A stretch of 64,000 nucleotides of DNA, from the NCBI RefSeq assembly GCF_014653945.1, contig NZ_BNAU01000001.1:1302001-1366000 (forward strand). The letters are read 5' to 3'. The notes beneath the pieces were generated by a model. The model was not told the origin of the DNA. It made no database searches and saw only the letters and a list, made by a program, of their open reading frames with translations. The position numbers and the translations under genes were made by a program. Positions 44,385 through 52,658 of this stretch are shown piece by piece (the stretch's first letter is position 1; each line of letters opens with the position of its first letter). The stretch is from Amycolatopsis deserti. Lineage in GTDB: Bacteria; Actinomycetota; Actinomycetes; Mycobacteriales; Pseudonocardiaceae.

Positions 44385-45311
44385 TCAGCTCGGATCGTCG
44401 GCCGGGCGGTCCAGCAGCTGTTCCACCAGCGCGCGGCAGACCGGGCCCGGCCGCCGGCCCGCCGCCGTGGCGAGGTGGATCTTCCGTTCCGCCCAGGGTT
44501 CGGCCAGCTCGACGACCGCGACGCCGTCCAGGAATTCCTTGCCCACCAGGCTTTCCGGTTGGGCGGTGACGCCGAGCCCCGCCCGGACGAGGCTGAGCGC
44601 GACGCCGCCGGTGCGCACACTCTGGCCGGGCTCGAACTCGCGGCCCAGACGCCGCGCGGCCGCGCGGAACACGTTGACCATGGGTCCCACCGCGATGACG
44701 TTCTCCGGGAGCAGTTCTTCGAACGTCACGCTCAGCCGGTCGGCGAGCCGGTGGTCGCGGGGCAACGCCACCACGATCCGGTCCCGGCGGTACGGCGTGA
44801 CATCGACGCCCGTGAGGTCGAGTTCGTGGGCAGCGGCGAACAGGCCGAGTTCCGCTTCCCCGCGCGCGACCTGCTGCACGATCTCCCGGTTTTCGATCTC
44901 GTGGACGATCAACCGCACCTTCGGATACTGACGGCCGAATTCACCGAGCTCGCGCGCGAGGAACGGCGCGATGATCGACTGCGCGGACGCGACGGTCAGC
45001 TCGCCCTGCATCCCTTCGGTGAACGCGGCGATCTCGGAGCGGATGTCCTCGAGGCTGCCGAAGATCTTGCGGACGTGCCGGGCCAGCACCGTGCCGGCGG
45101 GTGTCGGCACGACTCCACGGGGAGTGCGTTCCAGCAGCTCGAGCCCGGCGATGTGCTCCAGGTCGTGGATGCGCTTGGTGGCGGTCGAGGCGGACACGTT
45201 CTCCCGGATCGCGGCCAGGCCGATCTGCTTCTCCTCGACCGCGGAGAGGAACAACCGCAGCGTGAGCAGGTCGACCTGACGGATCAGGTGCACCCTGTTG
45301 AACGTGCCCAC
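44385..45311 (-). CDS. LysR-family transcriptional regulator
   Basis: The 308-residue protein has an N-terminal winged helix-turn-helix (VDLLTLRLFLSAVEEKQIGL, ASTATKRIHDLEHIAGLELL, ERTPRGVVPTPAG). Its C-terminal inducer-binding domain (about 95-300) has the usual ALPRDHRLADRLSV and GLGVTAQPESLV segments. It is on the same strand as the dehydrogenase operon and is the only dedicated regulator in the catabolic region. The 23-bp repeat present at three promoters is a natural candidate for its binding site. The 204 bp between its start and the next gene's stop (45312-45515) holds no supportable gene. Confidence 0.93.
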   Translation of the reverse strand: MGTFNRVHLIRQVDLLTLRLFLSAVEEKQIGLAAIRENVSASTATKRIHDLEHIAGLELLERTPRGVVPTPAGTVLARHVRKIFGSLEDIRSEIAAFTEGMQGELTVASAQSIIAPFLARELGEFGRQYPKVRLIVHEIENREIVQQVARGEAELGLFAAAHELDLTGVDVTPYRRDRIVVALPRDHRLADRLSVTFEELLPENVIAVGPMVNVFRAAARRLGREFEPGQSVRTGGVALSLVRAGLGVTAQPESLVGKEFLDGVAVVELAEPWAERKIHLATAAGRRPGPVCRALVEQLLDRPADDPS

Positions 45312-45515
45312 CGATCACCTCCTTCCCCGGATTCAACCTCCTCGGCCGGCGGCCGACAAGTCAGGCGGGCGCGCCCCGCTCGACCAGGTTCACCTTCACG
45401 TGGGCAGGGCGCTCGAGGGTGCCTCCGGGGACGAGGGTGACGGTGGTGACGGTGGTCTTGGTCGCCGGGCCGGAACGCGTTGGCGACCATGACACGTCTT
45501 CATTCTGCTCAAGGG

Positions 45516-46664
45516 TCAGGCGCGGGTCGGCAGGACCGAGCCGAGCAGGTCGTTGTCCGCGCCGATTTCGCGGACGGCGTGCAGCGGCGGCGGCCGCAAG
45601 CCGTCGAAGGACAGCGGGAGCCCGACGACCCCGATCTCGCCCGGTTCCGGGGCGCCGATGATGCCGAGTTCCCGGGTCTGCTCGTGCGCGACGAGTTCCG
45701 CCGTCGTCTGGACGGGGGCGCACGGGATCCCCGCGGCCTCCAGGCGGTGCCGCCACTGCGCCCGGGTGCCGGTGGCGAGGCGTTCCCCGATCAGCCGGTC
45801 GATCTCGGCCCGGTTCGCCAGCCGCGCGGCGTTGGTGGCGAAGCGGGGGTCGGCGGCCCACTCCGGGCGGTCGAGCGCGGTGCACAGCCGGGCGAACAGC
45901 GCGTCGTTGGCGCAGCTGACGACCAGCGCGCCGTCGGAGGTGGCGAACGCCCGGTGCGGCACGATGAACGCCACCCCGGAGCCGTGCCGCCCGCCGGGGT
46001 CGCCGTCGGCCTCGTAGCCGGCGATGCCGACGGACATCCACGCGATCGCCGTCTCCAGCAGGGAGGCGTCCACGTTCGCGCCGGTGTGCTTGACGTGCCT
46101 GCGGTGCAACGCGGCGAGCACGCCGATCACCGCCCACATCCCGGTCCCGAAGTCCACGATGGACACGCCAGCGCGCACGGGTTCGCCGTCCTCCTCGCCG
46201 GTGATGTCCATGATCCCGGAGAACGCCTGCATCAGCGGGTCGTACCCGGGCAGCTCGCGCAGCGGGCCCGCCTTGCCGAACGCGCCGATCTCGCAGTGGA
46301 TCAGCTCCGGCTTGGTCACCCGCAGGCTTTCCGCGTCCAGGCCGTAGCGCGCCGCGCTGCCCGGCCGCAGGTTGTGCAGGAAGACATCGGCTCGCTCGGC
46401 GATCAGCCGGTGCAGCGTCGTGAGCTGCTCGCGGTCCTTGATGTCCAGGCTGAGGTACCGGCGTCCGCGGTTGAGCGCGTGGAACGCGGCCCCGTCGCCC
46501 TTCCACTGGCTCGGGCCCCAGCCCCGCGCGGAGTCACCGGTGGGCCGCTCCACCTTCCACACCTCGGCGCCGAGCTCGGCCAGGATCTTGCCGGCGAACG
46601 GCGCGGACGCGCTGTCGCTCAGCTCCACCACCACGATGCCCGTCAGGGGCAGCTCACGCGTCAT
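45516..46664 (-). CDS. Class III CoA-transferase (CaiB/BaiF family) 1
   Basis: The 382-residue protein has the family start GIVVVELSDSASAPFAGKIL, AELGAEVWKVERPTGD, SLDIKDREQLTTLHRLIAER, RPGSAARYGLD and the later SIVDFGTGMWAVIGVLAAL region that supplies the catalytic acid. It transfers CoA between carboxylic acids. It overlaps the next CoA-transferase by 11 bp; paired class III genes often form a heteromeric enzyme. It is the last gene of the 51.2-45.5 kb operon. The donor and acceptor acids are not identifiable. Confidence 0.88.
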   Translation of the reverse strand: MTRELPLTGIVVVELSDSASAPFAGKILAELGAEVWKVERPTGDSARGWGPSQWKGDGAAFHALNRGRRYLSLDIKDREQLTTLHRLIAERADVFLHNLRPGSAARYGLDAESLRVTKPELIHCEIGAFGKAGPLRELPGYDPLMQAFSGIMDITGEEDGEPVRAGVSIVDFGTGMWAVIGVLAALHRRHVKHTGANVDASLLETAIAWMSVGIAGYEADGDPGGRHGSGVAFIVPHRAFATSDGALVVSCANDALFARLCTALDRPEWAADPRFATNAARLANRAEIDRLIGERLATGTRAQWRHRLEAAGIPCAPVQTTAELVAHEQTRELGIIGAPEPGEIGVVGLPLSFDGLRPPPLHAVREIGADNDLLGSVLPTRA

Positions 46665-47862
46665 CGCGCACTCCGTTCCCGGCCGCGCCCGAGGCGACCA
46701 GCTCGCCGATCTCGTCGTCCCCGAAGCCGAACTCCCGCAGCAGCTCCTCGGTGTGCTCGCCGAGCCGGGGCGCGGGGTACCTCAGCTCCGGCGTGCTCTC
46801 GCTCCAGCGCTGCGGGATACCGATGGTGCGCAGCTTGCCCTCCGAGGGGTGGTCCTCCTCGGCGAAGAACCCGACCTCGGTCAGGTGCGGGTCGGTGAGG
46901 AGGGTTTCCGGGGTGTGCATCCGGATCACCGGGATGTCGGCCTCACCGAGCAGTTCGAGCCACTCGGCGGTGGTCCGGGTGGCGAACTCCTCCGCCAGGA
47001 ACGCGTACAGCTCACCGATGTGCTCGGTGCGGCCGTGGATGTCGGCGAACCGGGGGTCGGCGGCCAGGTCCGGCCGGCCGACCGCGGTGAAGAAGCGCTG
47101 CCAGTGCCGGTCGGTGTAGATGTTGACGCCGAGGTAACCGTCGAGCGTCCGGTAGGGCTTGCGGTCGGGGTTCATCATCCGCGCGTAACCCCAGTCCCCG
47201 ATCGGCGGCACGAAGGTGTGCCCGTAGAGGTGGTCACCCATCGCGAAGTGCGCGAACGTCTCGAACATCGGGACCTGCACCTCCTGCCCGCGCCCGGTCC
47301 GTTCCCGGTGGTACAACGCCATCGCGATCGCTGACGAGGCGGCCATCCCGACCACGCGGTCCGCGATCGCGGTGGCCACGTACGCGGGTTCGCCCCGTCC
47401 GCGGCTCTGCAGCACCGGCATGCCGACGGCGGCCTGGATCAGGTCGTCGTAGGCGGGCTTGTCGGCGTACGGGCCGTTCTGGCCGAATCCGAAGCAACCG
47501 CAGTACACCAGCCGCGGGTTGATCTCCCGGACCTCGGGGTAGGACAGGCCCAGGCGGTTCATGGCCGCCGGCCGCAGGCTGTGCAGCAGCACGTCCGCCG
47601 ACCGCAGCATGCGGATGAAAGCGCTCCGGCCGGCACGCTGCTTCAAGTCCAGCACCAGGCTGCGTTTGTTCCGGTTGAGGTGCAGGAAGATCGCGGACAT
47701 CCCGGGATTGCGGCGCGGTCCGACGCCGCGCGTGGTGTCCCCCTCCCGCGACTCCACTTTGGCGACGTCGGCGCCCATGTCCGCCAGCAGGAGCGACGCG
47801 TACGGCCCCATGAAGTTCGAGGTCAGGTCGAGGATCCGCACGCCGTTGAGCGGTCCGGCCAC
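46654..47862 (-). CDS. Class III CoA-transferase (CaiB/BaiF family) 2
   Basis: The 402-residue partner shows GVRILDLTSNFMGPYASLLL, ADMGADVAKVESREGDTTRG, SLVLDLKQRAGRSAFIRMLR, FGQNGPYADKPAYDDLIQA and SAIAMALYHRERTGRGQEVQ. The first part of the longer open frame (to 48168) belongs to the DUF35 gene on another frame; GTG 47862, one base past that gene's stop, is the credible start. Together with the gene at 45516 it probably forms one enzyme that activates a pathway acid to its CoA ester. Confidence 0.88.
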   Translation of the reverse strand: MAGPLNGVRILDLTSNFMGPYASLLLADMGADVAKVESREGDTTRGVGPRRNPGMSAIFLHLNRNKRSLVLDLKQRAGRSAFIRMLRSADVLLHSLRPAAMNRLGLSYPEVREINPRLVYCGCFGFGQNGPYADKPAYDDLIQAAVGMPVLQSRGRGEPAYVATAIADRVVGMAASSAIAMALYHRERTGRGQEVQVPMFETFAHFAMGDHLYGHTFVPPIGDWGYARMMNPDRKPYRTLDGYLGVNIYTDRHWQRFFTAVGRPDLAADPRFADIHGRTEHIGELYAFLAEEFATRTTAEWLELLGEADIPVIRMHTPETLLTDPHLTEVGFFAEEDHPSEGKLRTIGIPQRWSESTPELRYPAPRLGEHTEELLREFGFGDDEIGELVASGAAGNGVRDDA

Positions 47863-47863
47863 G

Positions 47864-48271
47864 TCACCCTCCCGAGGTGGGAGCGAACACGGGGAGCGTC
47901 TGCGCCCCGCGGCGGACGAACCGGACCTCGACCGGCATGCCGATCTCGACGACGGCGGGGTCGGCCTCGATCTGGCCGAACAACCGGTAGCCCTCGGCCA
48001 GCTCGACGAACCCGACGGTGTAGGGCACGATGGCGGCCCAGACCGGCGTCGGTCCGCGCATGACGGTGCTGAACGACCACACCGTGCCGCGACCGCCGGA
48101 CTCCTCCCAGCGCAAGCCGCGGGACGAACAGTGCGGGCAGTACGAATGCGCCGGCCACACGACCTCACCGCACGAACCGCAGCGCTGGAAGGTCAGTCGT
48201 TCCTCGCCGAGCGCGGCCCAGTAGGGCTCGGCGTCGAGCAGCCGGTAGGGCTGCGGCCAATCCTCGCTCAT
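47864..48271 (-). CDS. DUF35 OB-fold/zinc-ribbon protein, thiolase partner
   Basis: The 135-residue protein has an N-terminal helix, a rubredoxin-like zinc ribbon (FQRCGSCGEVVWPAHSYCPH, with a final CxxC) and an OB-fold (GTVWSFSTVMRGPTPVW; YTVGFVELAEGYRLFGQIE). DUF35 proteins bind thiolases or aldolases and help position acyl-CoA; the steroid-degrading Ltp2-DUF35 complex is a known case. It overlaps the thiolase-like gene by ATGA, as in those systems, so a complex is likely. Confidence 0.88.
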   Translation of the reverse strand: MSEDWPQPYRLLDAEPYWAALGEERLTFQRCGSCGEVVWPAHSYCPHCSSRGLRWEESGGRGTVWSFSTVMRGPTPVWAAIVPYTVGFVELAEGYRLFGQIEADPAVVEIGMPVEVRFVRRGAQTLPVFAPTSGG

Positions 48272-49488
48272 CACGGCCTCCCGGTGTCGTGGCCGGACAA
48301 CAACATCACGCCAGCCGCGGCCAGCATCCCGCCCGCGCCCTGCACCAGTACCGTGCGCGGTTTCCGCGCCGGCGCCAGCCCCAGCGCGGTCCCGCGGAGC
48401 TGGCGGACGGCCTCGACGAGGCTGTCCATGTTGCAGGAGATCCCGGGCTGTCCGAAGGACAGCCAGCCGCCGTTGGTGTCGGCGGGCAGGTCGCCGTCCG
48501 GGCCGGTGCGGCCGTCGCGGTAGACGTCGATGCCGTGGCCCTTCTTCGCGAACCCGAGGTCCTCCAGGATGATCGGGCCCATGTGCGCGAAGTTCACCGA
48601 CAGCTGCACCATGTCCACATCGGACGGGGTGAGCCCCGATCGCGCGTACGCCTGCCGGGCCGCTTCCACGGTCGCGGTGTGCGTGAGGTTCGGGAACTCG
48701 CCCAGCCCGGCGAACCGGCCGTCGCGCATGTTCACCCGGTCGGTCAGGTACTCGTGCGTGGTCGCCGAGCCGTAACCCAGCACCCACACCGGATCGCGGG
48801 CCTGGAGAGCGCGTTCCGGTGAGGTCACGACGAGCGCGCCGCCGGTGCCGCCACCCCATGTCGAGCACATCCACCGCCGCAGCGGGGTCGCCACGTACGG
48901 CGAGGCCAGCACCTTCTCCCGGTCGATCTCGCCGTGCTTGCGCTTGGCGGCGTGCGGGTGGTGCGCGCCCCAGCGCTGGTTGGCCACCACGACGTCGGCC
49001 AGGTCGGCTTCGGTCAGCCCGTACTCGTGGAAGTACCGGCAGGCGGCCTGGGCGTAGAGCGACGGGATCGTCGGCCCGTAGGGCACCTCGAACTGCGGGT
49101 CCGCGTCGGCCTCCGAGCCCATCGCGACCGCGTCCACGAACAGCTCGGTCGCGTCGCTCTGCACGCACAGCACGTATTCCGCGGCGCCCGCCGCGATCAT
49201 CTGCGCGGCGACCGCGATCGTGGAGGTCAGGCCGGCGCCGTGCAGGGTGATCTCGCTGTTCAGCGTCACCGGCATCTGCAGGTGCGAGATGAAGATGTTG
49301 CTCCACTGGGACCGCTTGTCCGCCCACGGCGAGCGCCCGGTGAACACCGCGTCCACCTGGTGCTTGCCGATTCCGGCGTCGGCCAGTGCGGCCATCGTCG
49401 CTTCGGTGGCCAGCTGCAGCGGGTCCTTCCGGTCGGCCTTCGACGCGTAGGCGTCGCCCATGCCGACGATCGCGGCGACCGGGCTCAT
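48271..49488 (-). CDS. Thiolase-like (SCP-x/Ltp type) protein with atypical active site
   Basis: The 405-residue thiolase-fold protein begins AAIVGMGDAYASKADRKDP and has the ADVVVANQRWGAHHPHAAKR segment and C-terminal GWLSFGQPGISCNMDSLV. The usual nucleophilic Cys of thiolases is absent from the equivalent HGAGLTSTIAVAAQM loop, and the GHP motif is replaced by GQPGISC. Ltp2-type retro-aldolases also dispense with the thiolase nucleophile, so carbon-carbon cleavage by retro-aldol chemistry is possible. It is coupled to DUF35. ATG 49488 overlaps the MaoC-like stop. Confidence 0.8.
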   Translation of the reverse strand: MSPVAAIVGMGDAYASKADRKDPLQLATEATMAALADAGIGKHQVDAVFTGRSPWADKRSQWSNIFISHLQMPVTLNSEITLHGAGLTSTIAVAAQMIAAGAAEYVLCVQSDATELFVDAVAMGSEADADPQFEVPYGPTIPSLYAQAACRYFHEYGLTEADLADVVVANQRWGAHHPHAAKRKHGEIDREKVLASPYVATPLRRWMCSTWGGGTGGALVVTSPERALQARDPVWVLGYGSATTHEYLTDRVNMRDGRFAGLGEFPNLTHTATVEAARQAYARSGLTPSDVDMVQLSVNFAHMGPIILEDLGFAKKGHGIDVYRDGRTGPDGDLPADTNGGWLSFGQPGISCNMDSLVEAVRQLRGTALGLAPARKPRTVLVQGAGGMLAAAGVMLLSGHDTGRP

Positions 49489-49979
49489 CGCTTCTCCGTG
49501 GGCAATGAGGCCGCCAGCAGCGCTTCGAGGTCCTCGCGGCGGCGCAGCATCAGCAGGCTCCACTCGCTGCGCTGCACCACGTAGCCGTCCTGGTTGAGAG
49601 CCTTCATCAGGAAGGTCGTGACGCCGTAGCGGTCGTCCTTCTCCTTCTTGGCGGTCACCTCAGCGGTCACGTAGATCGTGTCGCCGATCGCGACCGGCTT
49701 GAGGTAGCGCAGGTTGTCGATGCCGTAGTTCGCCTGGATCGACGGGCCGAACTGGATCAGCCCGGTCATGATCGAGTACGTCAGCGAGCCCTGCACCAGG
49801 CGCTTGCCGAAGCGGGTCTGCTCGGCGTAGTGTCGGTTCGAGTGGATCTCGATCCAGTTGCCGGTCAGCGCGCAGTAGTTGACGACGTCGGCCTCGGTCA
49901 CCGTCCGCCCGCCCGAGCGGAACGTCTGCCCGACCTCCAGCTCGTCGTAGGGCATGTCGATGCGGTTGTTGATCTCCAT
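49485..49979 (-). CDS. MaoC-like hot-dog-fold protein
   Basis: The 164-residue protein has MaoC pattern VGQTFRSGGRTVTEADVVNY, CALTGNWIEIHSNRHYAEQT, RLVQGSLTYSIMTGLIQ and GDTIYVTAEVTAKKE. In hydratases the loop is G-D-x-N-P-x-H; here it is GNWIEIH, so the catalytic Asp is replaced by Asn although His is kept. It may be a hydratase with altered chemistry or a partner of the thiolase/DUF35 pair, as in Ltp-ChsH-type complexes. It overlaps the thiolase gene by four bases. Confidence 0.8.
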   Translation of the reverse strand: MEINNRIDMPYDELEVGQTFRSGGRTVTEADVVNYCALTGNWIEIHSNRHYAEQTRFGKRLVQGSLTYSIMTGLIQFGPSIQANYGIDNLRYLKPVAIGDTIYVTAEVTAKKEKDDRYGVTTFLMKALNQDGYVVQRSEWSLLMLRRREDLEALLAASLPTEKR

Positions 49980-50009
49980 TGACCTCGTTCTCCCCGGTAT
50001 CGCGGCGGT

Positions 50010-51176
50010 TCAGGCGGGCAGGCGCATCGACTTGGCGATGATGGTGCGCTGGATCTGCGAGGTGCCGCCGCCGATCGTCGACTGGATGCTTTCGCGCAGG
50101 TAACGTTCCATGTCGCCCTCGGGCAGGTTCGCGTAACCGCCGAGGATCTGCATGCCGTCGAGCGCGCACTGCTTCAGGGTTTCCGAGCCGTACAGCTTGG
50201 CCATCGACGTCTCGCGGGCGGCGGGCAGGTTGTCCGCCTTCATCTGCGCGGCGCGGTAACACAGCAGCCGGGCGGCGTCGACCCGCGTCTGGTTCTCCGC
50301 CAGCATGTGCTTGAGCACCTGGAACTCGTAGATCGGCTTGCCGAACTGGATCCGCTGGTGGGCGTAGCGGTTGGCGTTGTTCACGGCTTCCTGGGCGTTG
50401 CCGACGTACGCGGCGGCCACCGCGCAGCGCTCCAGCTCCAGGTGTTCGGTGATGATCTGCCAGCCCTGGCCGACCTCGCCGAGCAGCGCGTCCGCCGGCA
50501 CGCGCACGTCCTGGAGGAAGATCTCGGTGGTGCCGGTCGCGTGCCGCGACAGCGTCGGCAATTTGCGGATCTCCAGGCCCGGCGTGTCGTTCGGGATCAG
50601 CAGCACCGACAGGCCGTTGTGCTTGTCCTCCTTGCCCGTGCGCACCAGCATGGCGATGACCGTGTCCTTCGCCGCGGCGCCGCTGCACCACAGCTTCGAG
50701 CCGTTGACGACCCAGTCCCCGTTTTCCTCCTGCCGGGCGTGGGTCTTGGTGTTGGCCGCGTCCGAACCGGCGTCCGGCTCGGAGATCGACACGGAGAACC
50801 GGATCTGGCCGTCGATGAACGGCTTGACGTAGCGGGCTTTCTGCTCGGCGGTGCCGTACTTGATGATGTTCATCGCGGTGAACGTCGGCACGAGCACCGA
50901 GCAGGCGAAGTCGAAACCGAACTTGCCCAGACCCTCGGCCATCAGCGAGTAGTCGAAGATGTCCCCGCCGGAGCCGCCCTCGGACTCCGGGATCAGGATG
51001 CCGAGCCAGCCCTGCTTGGCGATCTTCTCGTAGGCCTCGTACGGGTACCGGCGCTCGAAATCGCATTTGCGCACGTACTCGACGGTGATCTCGTTGTCCA
51101 TGAAGTCGTTCACGGTTTCCAGCCACGCGGCCTGCGACTCGTTGAGGAAATTCCTGGGCATTGTTCGTGCTCCCAT
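50010..51176 (-). CDS. Acyl-CoA dehydrogenase
   Basis: The 388-residue flavoenzyme introduces a double bond into an acyl-CoA. Family motifs are SISEPDAGSDAANTKT (FAD/substrate), WVVNGSKLWCSGA, SRHATGTTEIFLQDVRVP and the C-terminal LQILGGYANLPEGDMERYLR. ATG 51176 is preceded by GGGGGAAA; ATG 51161 is a shorter alternative. It is the first gene of the operon that continues through MaoC, thiolase, DUF35 and two CoA-transferases, with an operator-like site 36-58 bp upstream. Confidence 0.93.
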   Translation of the reverse strand: MGARTMPRNFLNESQAAWLETVNDFMDNEITVEYVRKCDFERRYPYEAYEKIAKQGWLGILIPESEGGSGGDIFDYSLMAEGLGKFGFDFACSVLVPTFTAMNIIKYGTAEQKARYVKPFIDGQIRFSVSISEPDAGSDAANTKTHARQEENGDWVVNGSKLWCSGAAAKDTVIAMLVRTGKEDKHNGLSVLLIPNDTPGLEIRKLPTLSRHATGTTEIFLQDVRVPADALLGEVGQGWQIITEHLELERCAVAAAYVGNAQEAVNNANRYAHQRIQFGKPIYEFQVLKHMLAENQTRVDAARLLCYRAAQMKADNLPAARETSMAKLYGSETLKQCALDGMQILGGYANLPEGDMERYLRESIQSTIGGGTSQIQRTIIAKSMRLPA

Positions 51177-51192
51177 CGCGGTTTCCCCCAAG

Positions 51193-52440
51193 CTAATCCG
51201 GCCGGACCGGTGAATCAATTGACGATTCTCGAATTCGCGGTTCGGCCGATTCGAACCGGTTTCCGCCGAGCGCGCCGGCGGCGCGCAGGGACGCGAGCTC
51301 CTCCGGCGAGAAGCCCCAGTCCCCGAGCACCTCGTCGCCCAGCACGTCGTCGCCGGGTGTGGTGGGCGGCCGCTGGATCGCTCCCGGAGTGCGGCTGAAC
51401 CGCGGGGCGGGCGCGGGCTGCACGATGCCGTCCACCTCGACGAAGGTGCCGCGGGCCCGCAGGTGGGGATGCTCCGGCGCCTCCGCCATGGACAGCACCG
51501 GGGTCAGGCACACCTCCCGGCCCTGCGCGAGGGCGCACCACTCGTCGCGGGTCCGGGTGCGGAAGACCGCGGCGAAGCGTTCCTTCACCTCCGGCCAGCG
51601 GTCGCGGTCGTGCTGGTCCGGCAGCTCGTCCTCGGCGAAGCCGAGCAGCGCCACCGTCGCCCGCCAGAACCGCGCCTCGTTCGCGGCGATGCTGACCCAG
51701 CCGCCGTCCTTCGTCTCGTAGACCTGGTACCACGGCGCGCCGGAATCGAGCCGGTTCGTACCGCGTTCGTCGGTCCAGTAACCGGCCGCGCGGAAGCCGT
51801 ACAGCGCGGTCATCAGGGATGCCGATCCGTCCACCATGGCCGCGTCCACGACCTGCCCGTGCCCGGACCGCCTGCTCTCCAGCACAGCGGACACCACACC
51901 CAGGGCGAGGTAGAGCGCGCCGCCACCGAAATCGCCGACCAGGTTCAGCGGGATGACCGGCGGCCCGCCGGCTTCGCCGATCGAGTGCACGACACCGGTC
52001 AGTGAGACGTAGTTGACGTCGTGGCCGGGCGCGCGGGCCAGCGGCCCGTCCTGCCCCCACCCCGTCATCCGGGCGTACACCAGCGCGGGGTTGACGGCCA
52101 GACACTCGTCCGGCCCGAGCCCGAGTTTCTCGGCCACTCCCGGCCGGAAGCCCTCCACCAGCACGTCGGCCCGCTCGGCCAGACGCAGCACCGCGCCGAC
52201 CGCCGCCGGGTGCTTCAGGTCCATCGTCGCGCTCCGGCGGCTGCGGTTCATCAGGTCGTAGCGCGGGTCGATCGGAGCGCCGCCGTCGTACCCGGGCGGC
52301 CGCTCGACGCGCACGATGTCGGCGCCGAGGTCGGCCAGCAGCATGCAGCCGAACCGGGTCGGCCCGACGCCGCCGAGTTCGACGATCCGCACGCCGGTCA
52401 GCGGCCCGCTGGAATTGGGTGCATTCTTCGACGATCCCAC
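51193..52440 (-). CDS. Alpha-methylacyl-CoA racemase-like protein 1
   Basis: The 415-residue class III CoA-transferase-superfamily protein resembles alpha-methylacyl-CoA racemase more than transferases. It shows MTGWGQDGPLARAPGHDVNY (His as in the M. tuberculosis enzyme), IPLNLVGDFGGGALYLALGV (catalytic Asp region) and GQVVDAAMVDGSASLM. Racemases invert the 2-methyl centre so that S-specific dehydrogenases can act. It is divergent from the hydrolase at 52659 and ends 16 bp before the acyl-CoA dehydrogenase start region, so it probably has its own promoter. Confidence 0.85.
   Translation of the reverse strand: MGSSKNAPNSSGPLTGVRIVELGGVGPTRFGCMLLADLGADIVRVERPPGYDGGAPIDPRYDLMNRSRRSATMDLKHPAAVGAVLRLAERADVLVEGFRPGVAEKLGLGPDECLAVNPALVYARMTGWGQDGPLARAPGHDVNYVSLTGVVHSIGEAGGPPVIPLNLVGDFGGGALYLALGVVSAVLESRRSGHGQVVDAAMVDGSASLMTALYGFRAAGYWTDERGTNRLDSGAPWYQVYETKDGGWVSIAANEARFWRATVALLGFAEDELPDQHDRDRWPEVKERFAAVFRTRTRDEWCALAQGREVCLTPVLSMAEAPEHPHLRARGTFVEVDGIVQPAPAPRFSRTPGAIQRPPTTPGDDVLGDEVLGDWGFSPEELASLRAAGALGGNRFESAEPRIRESSIDSPVRPD
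51212..51234. promoter_or_regulatory. Operator-like 23-bp sequence, copy 2
   Basis: GAATCAATT, four bases (GACG), then ATTCTCGAAT. It sits upstream of the acyl-CoA dehydrogenase operon, inside the last codons of the racemase gene. It matches copy 1 at 18 of the 19 specified positions. Confidence 0.6.
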
Positions 52441-52497
52441 CAGGCGGATGTTACGGGCGCCACCGCGGCAATCCTATTTCGCAAACCCGAAGCGGCG

Positions 52498-52520
52498 GTT
52501 CGAGAACTTCGAATCGAGTG
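52498..52520. promoter_or_regulatory. Operator-like 23-bp sequence, copy 3
   Basis: On the minus strand this reads CACTCGATT, CGAA, GTTCTCGAAC, matching the layout of copies 1 and 2 with several changes. It lies in the 218-bp divergent region between racemase 1 and the hydrolase, 58-80 bp before the racemase start and about 140 bp before the hydrolase start. No other feature is seen in that interval. Confidence 0.5.
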
Positions 52521-52658
52521 CCCGTGCGGGGGACAATCCTGTCCCAGGTTCGATCTCGCCCATTGTGGGCGCCCGCGCCACGTGTGAGCCTCGATGGCGA
52601 GGCCGGGTGGCAGAACCCGGCCGAGGAAATTCGCCGTCGCGAAAGAAGAGCTGGAGCA

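Noticed and set aside
45361-46506. A 381-residue minus-strand open frame overlapping CoA-transferase 1
   Set aside because: It is the shifted frame of the transferase gene; only its last 40 residues read like a protein, and without a recognised family.
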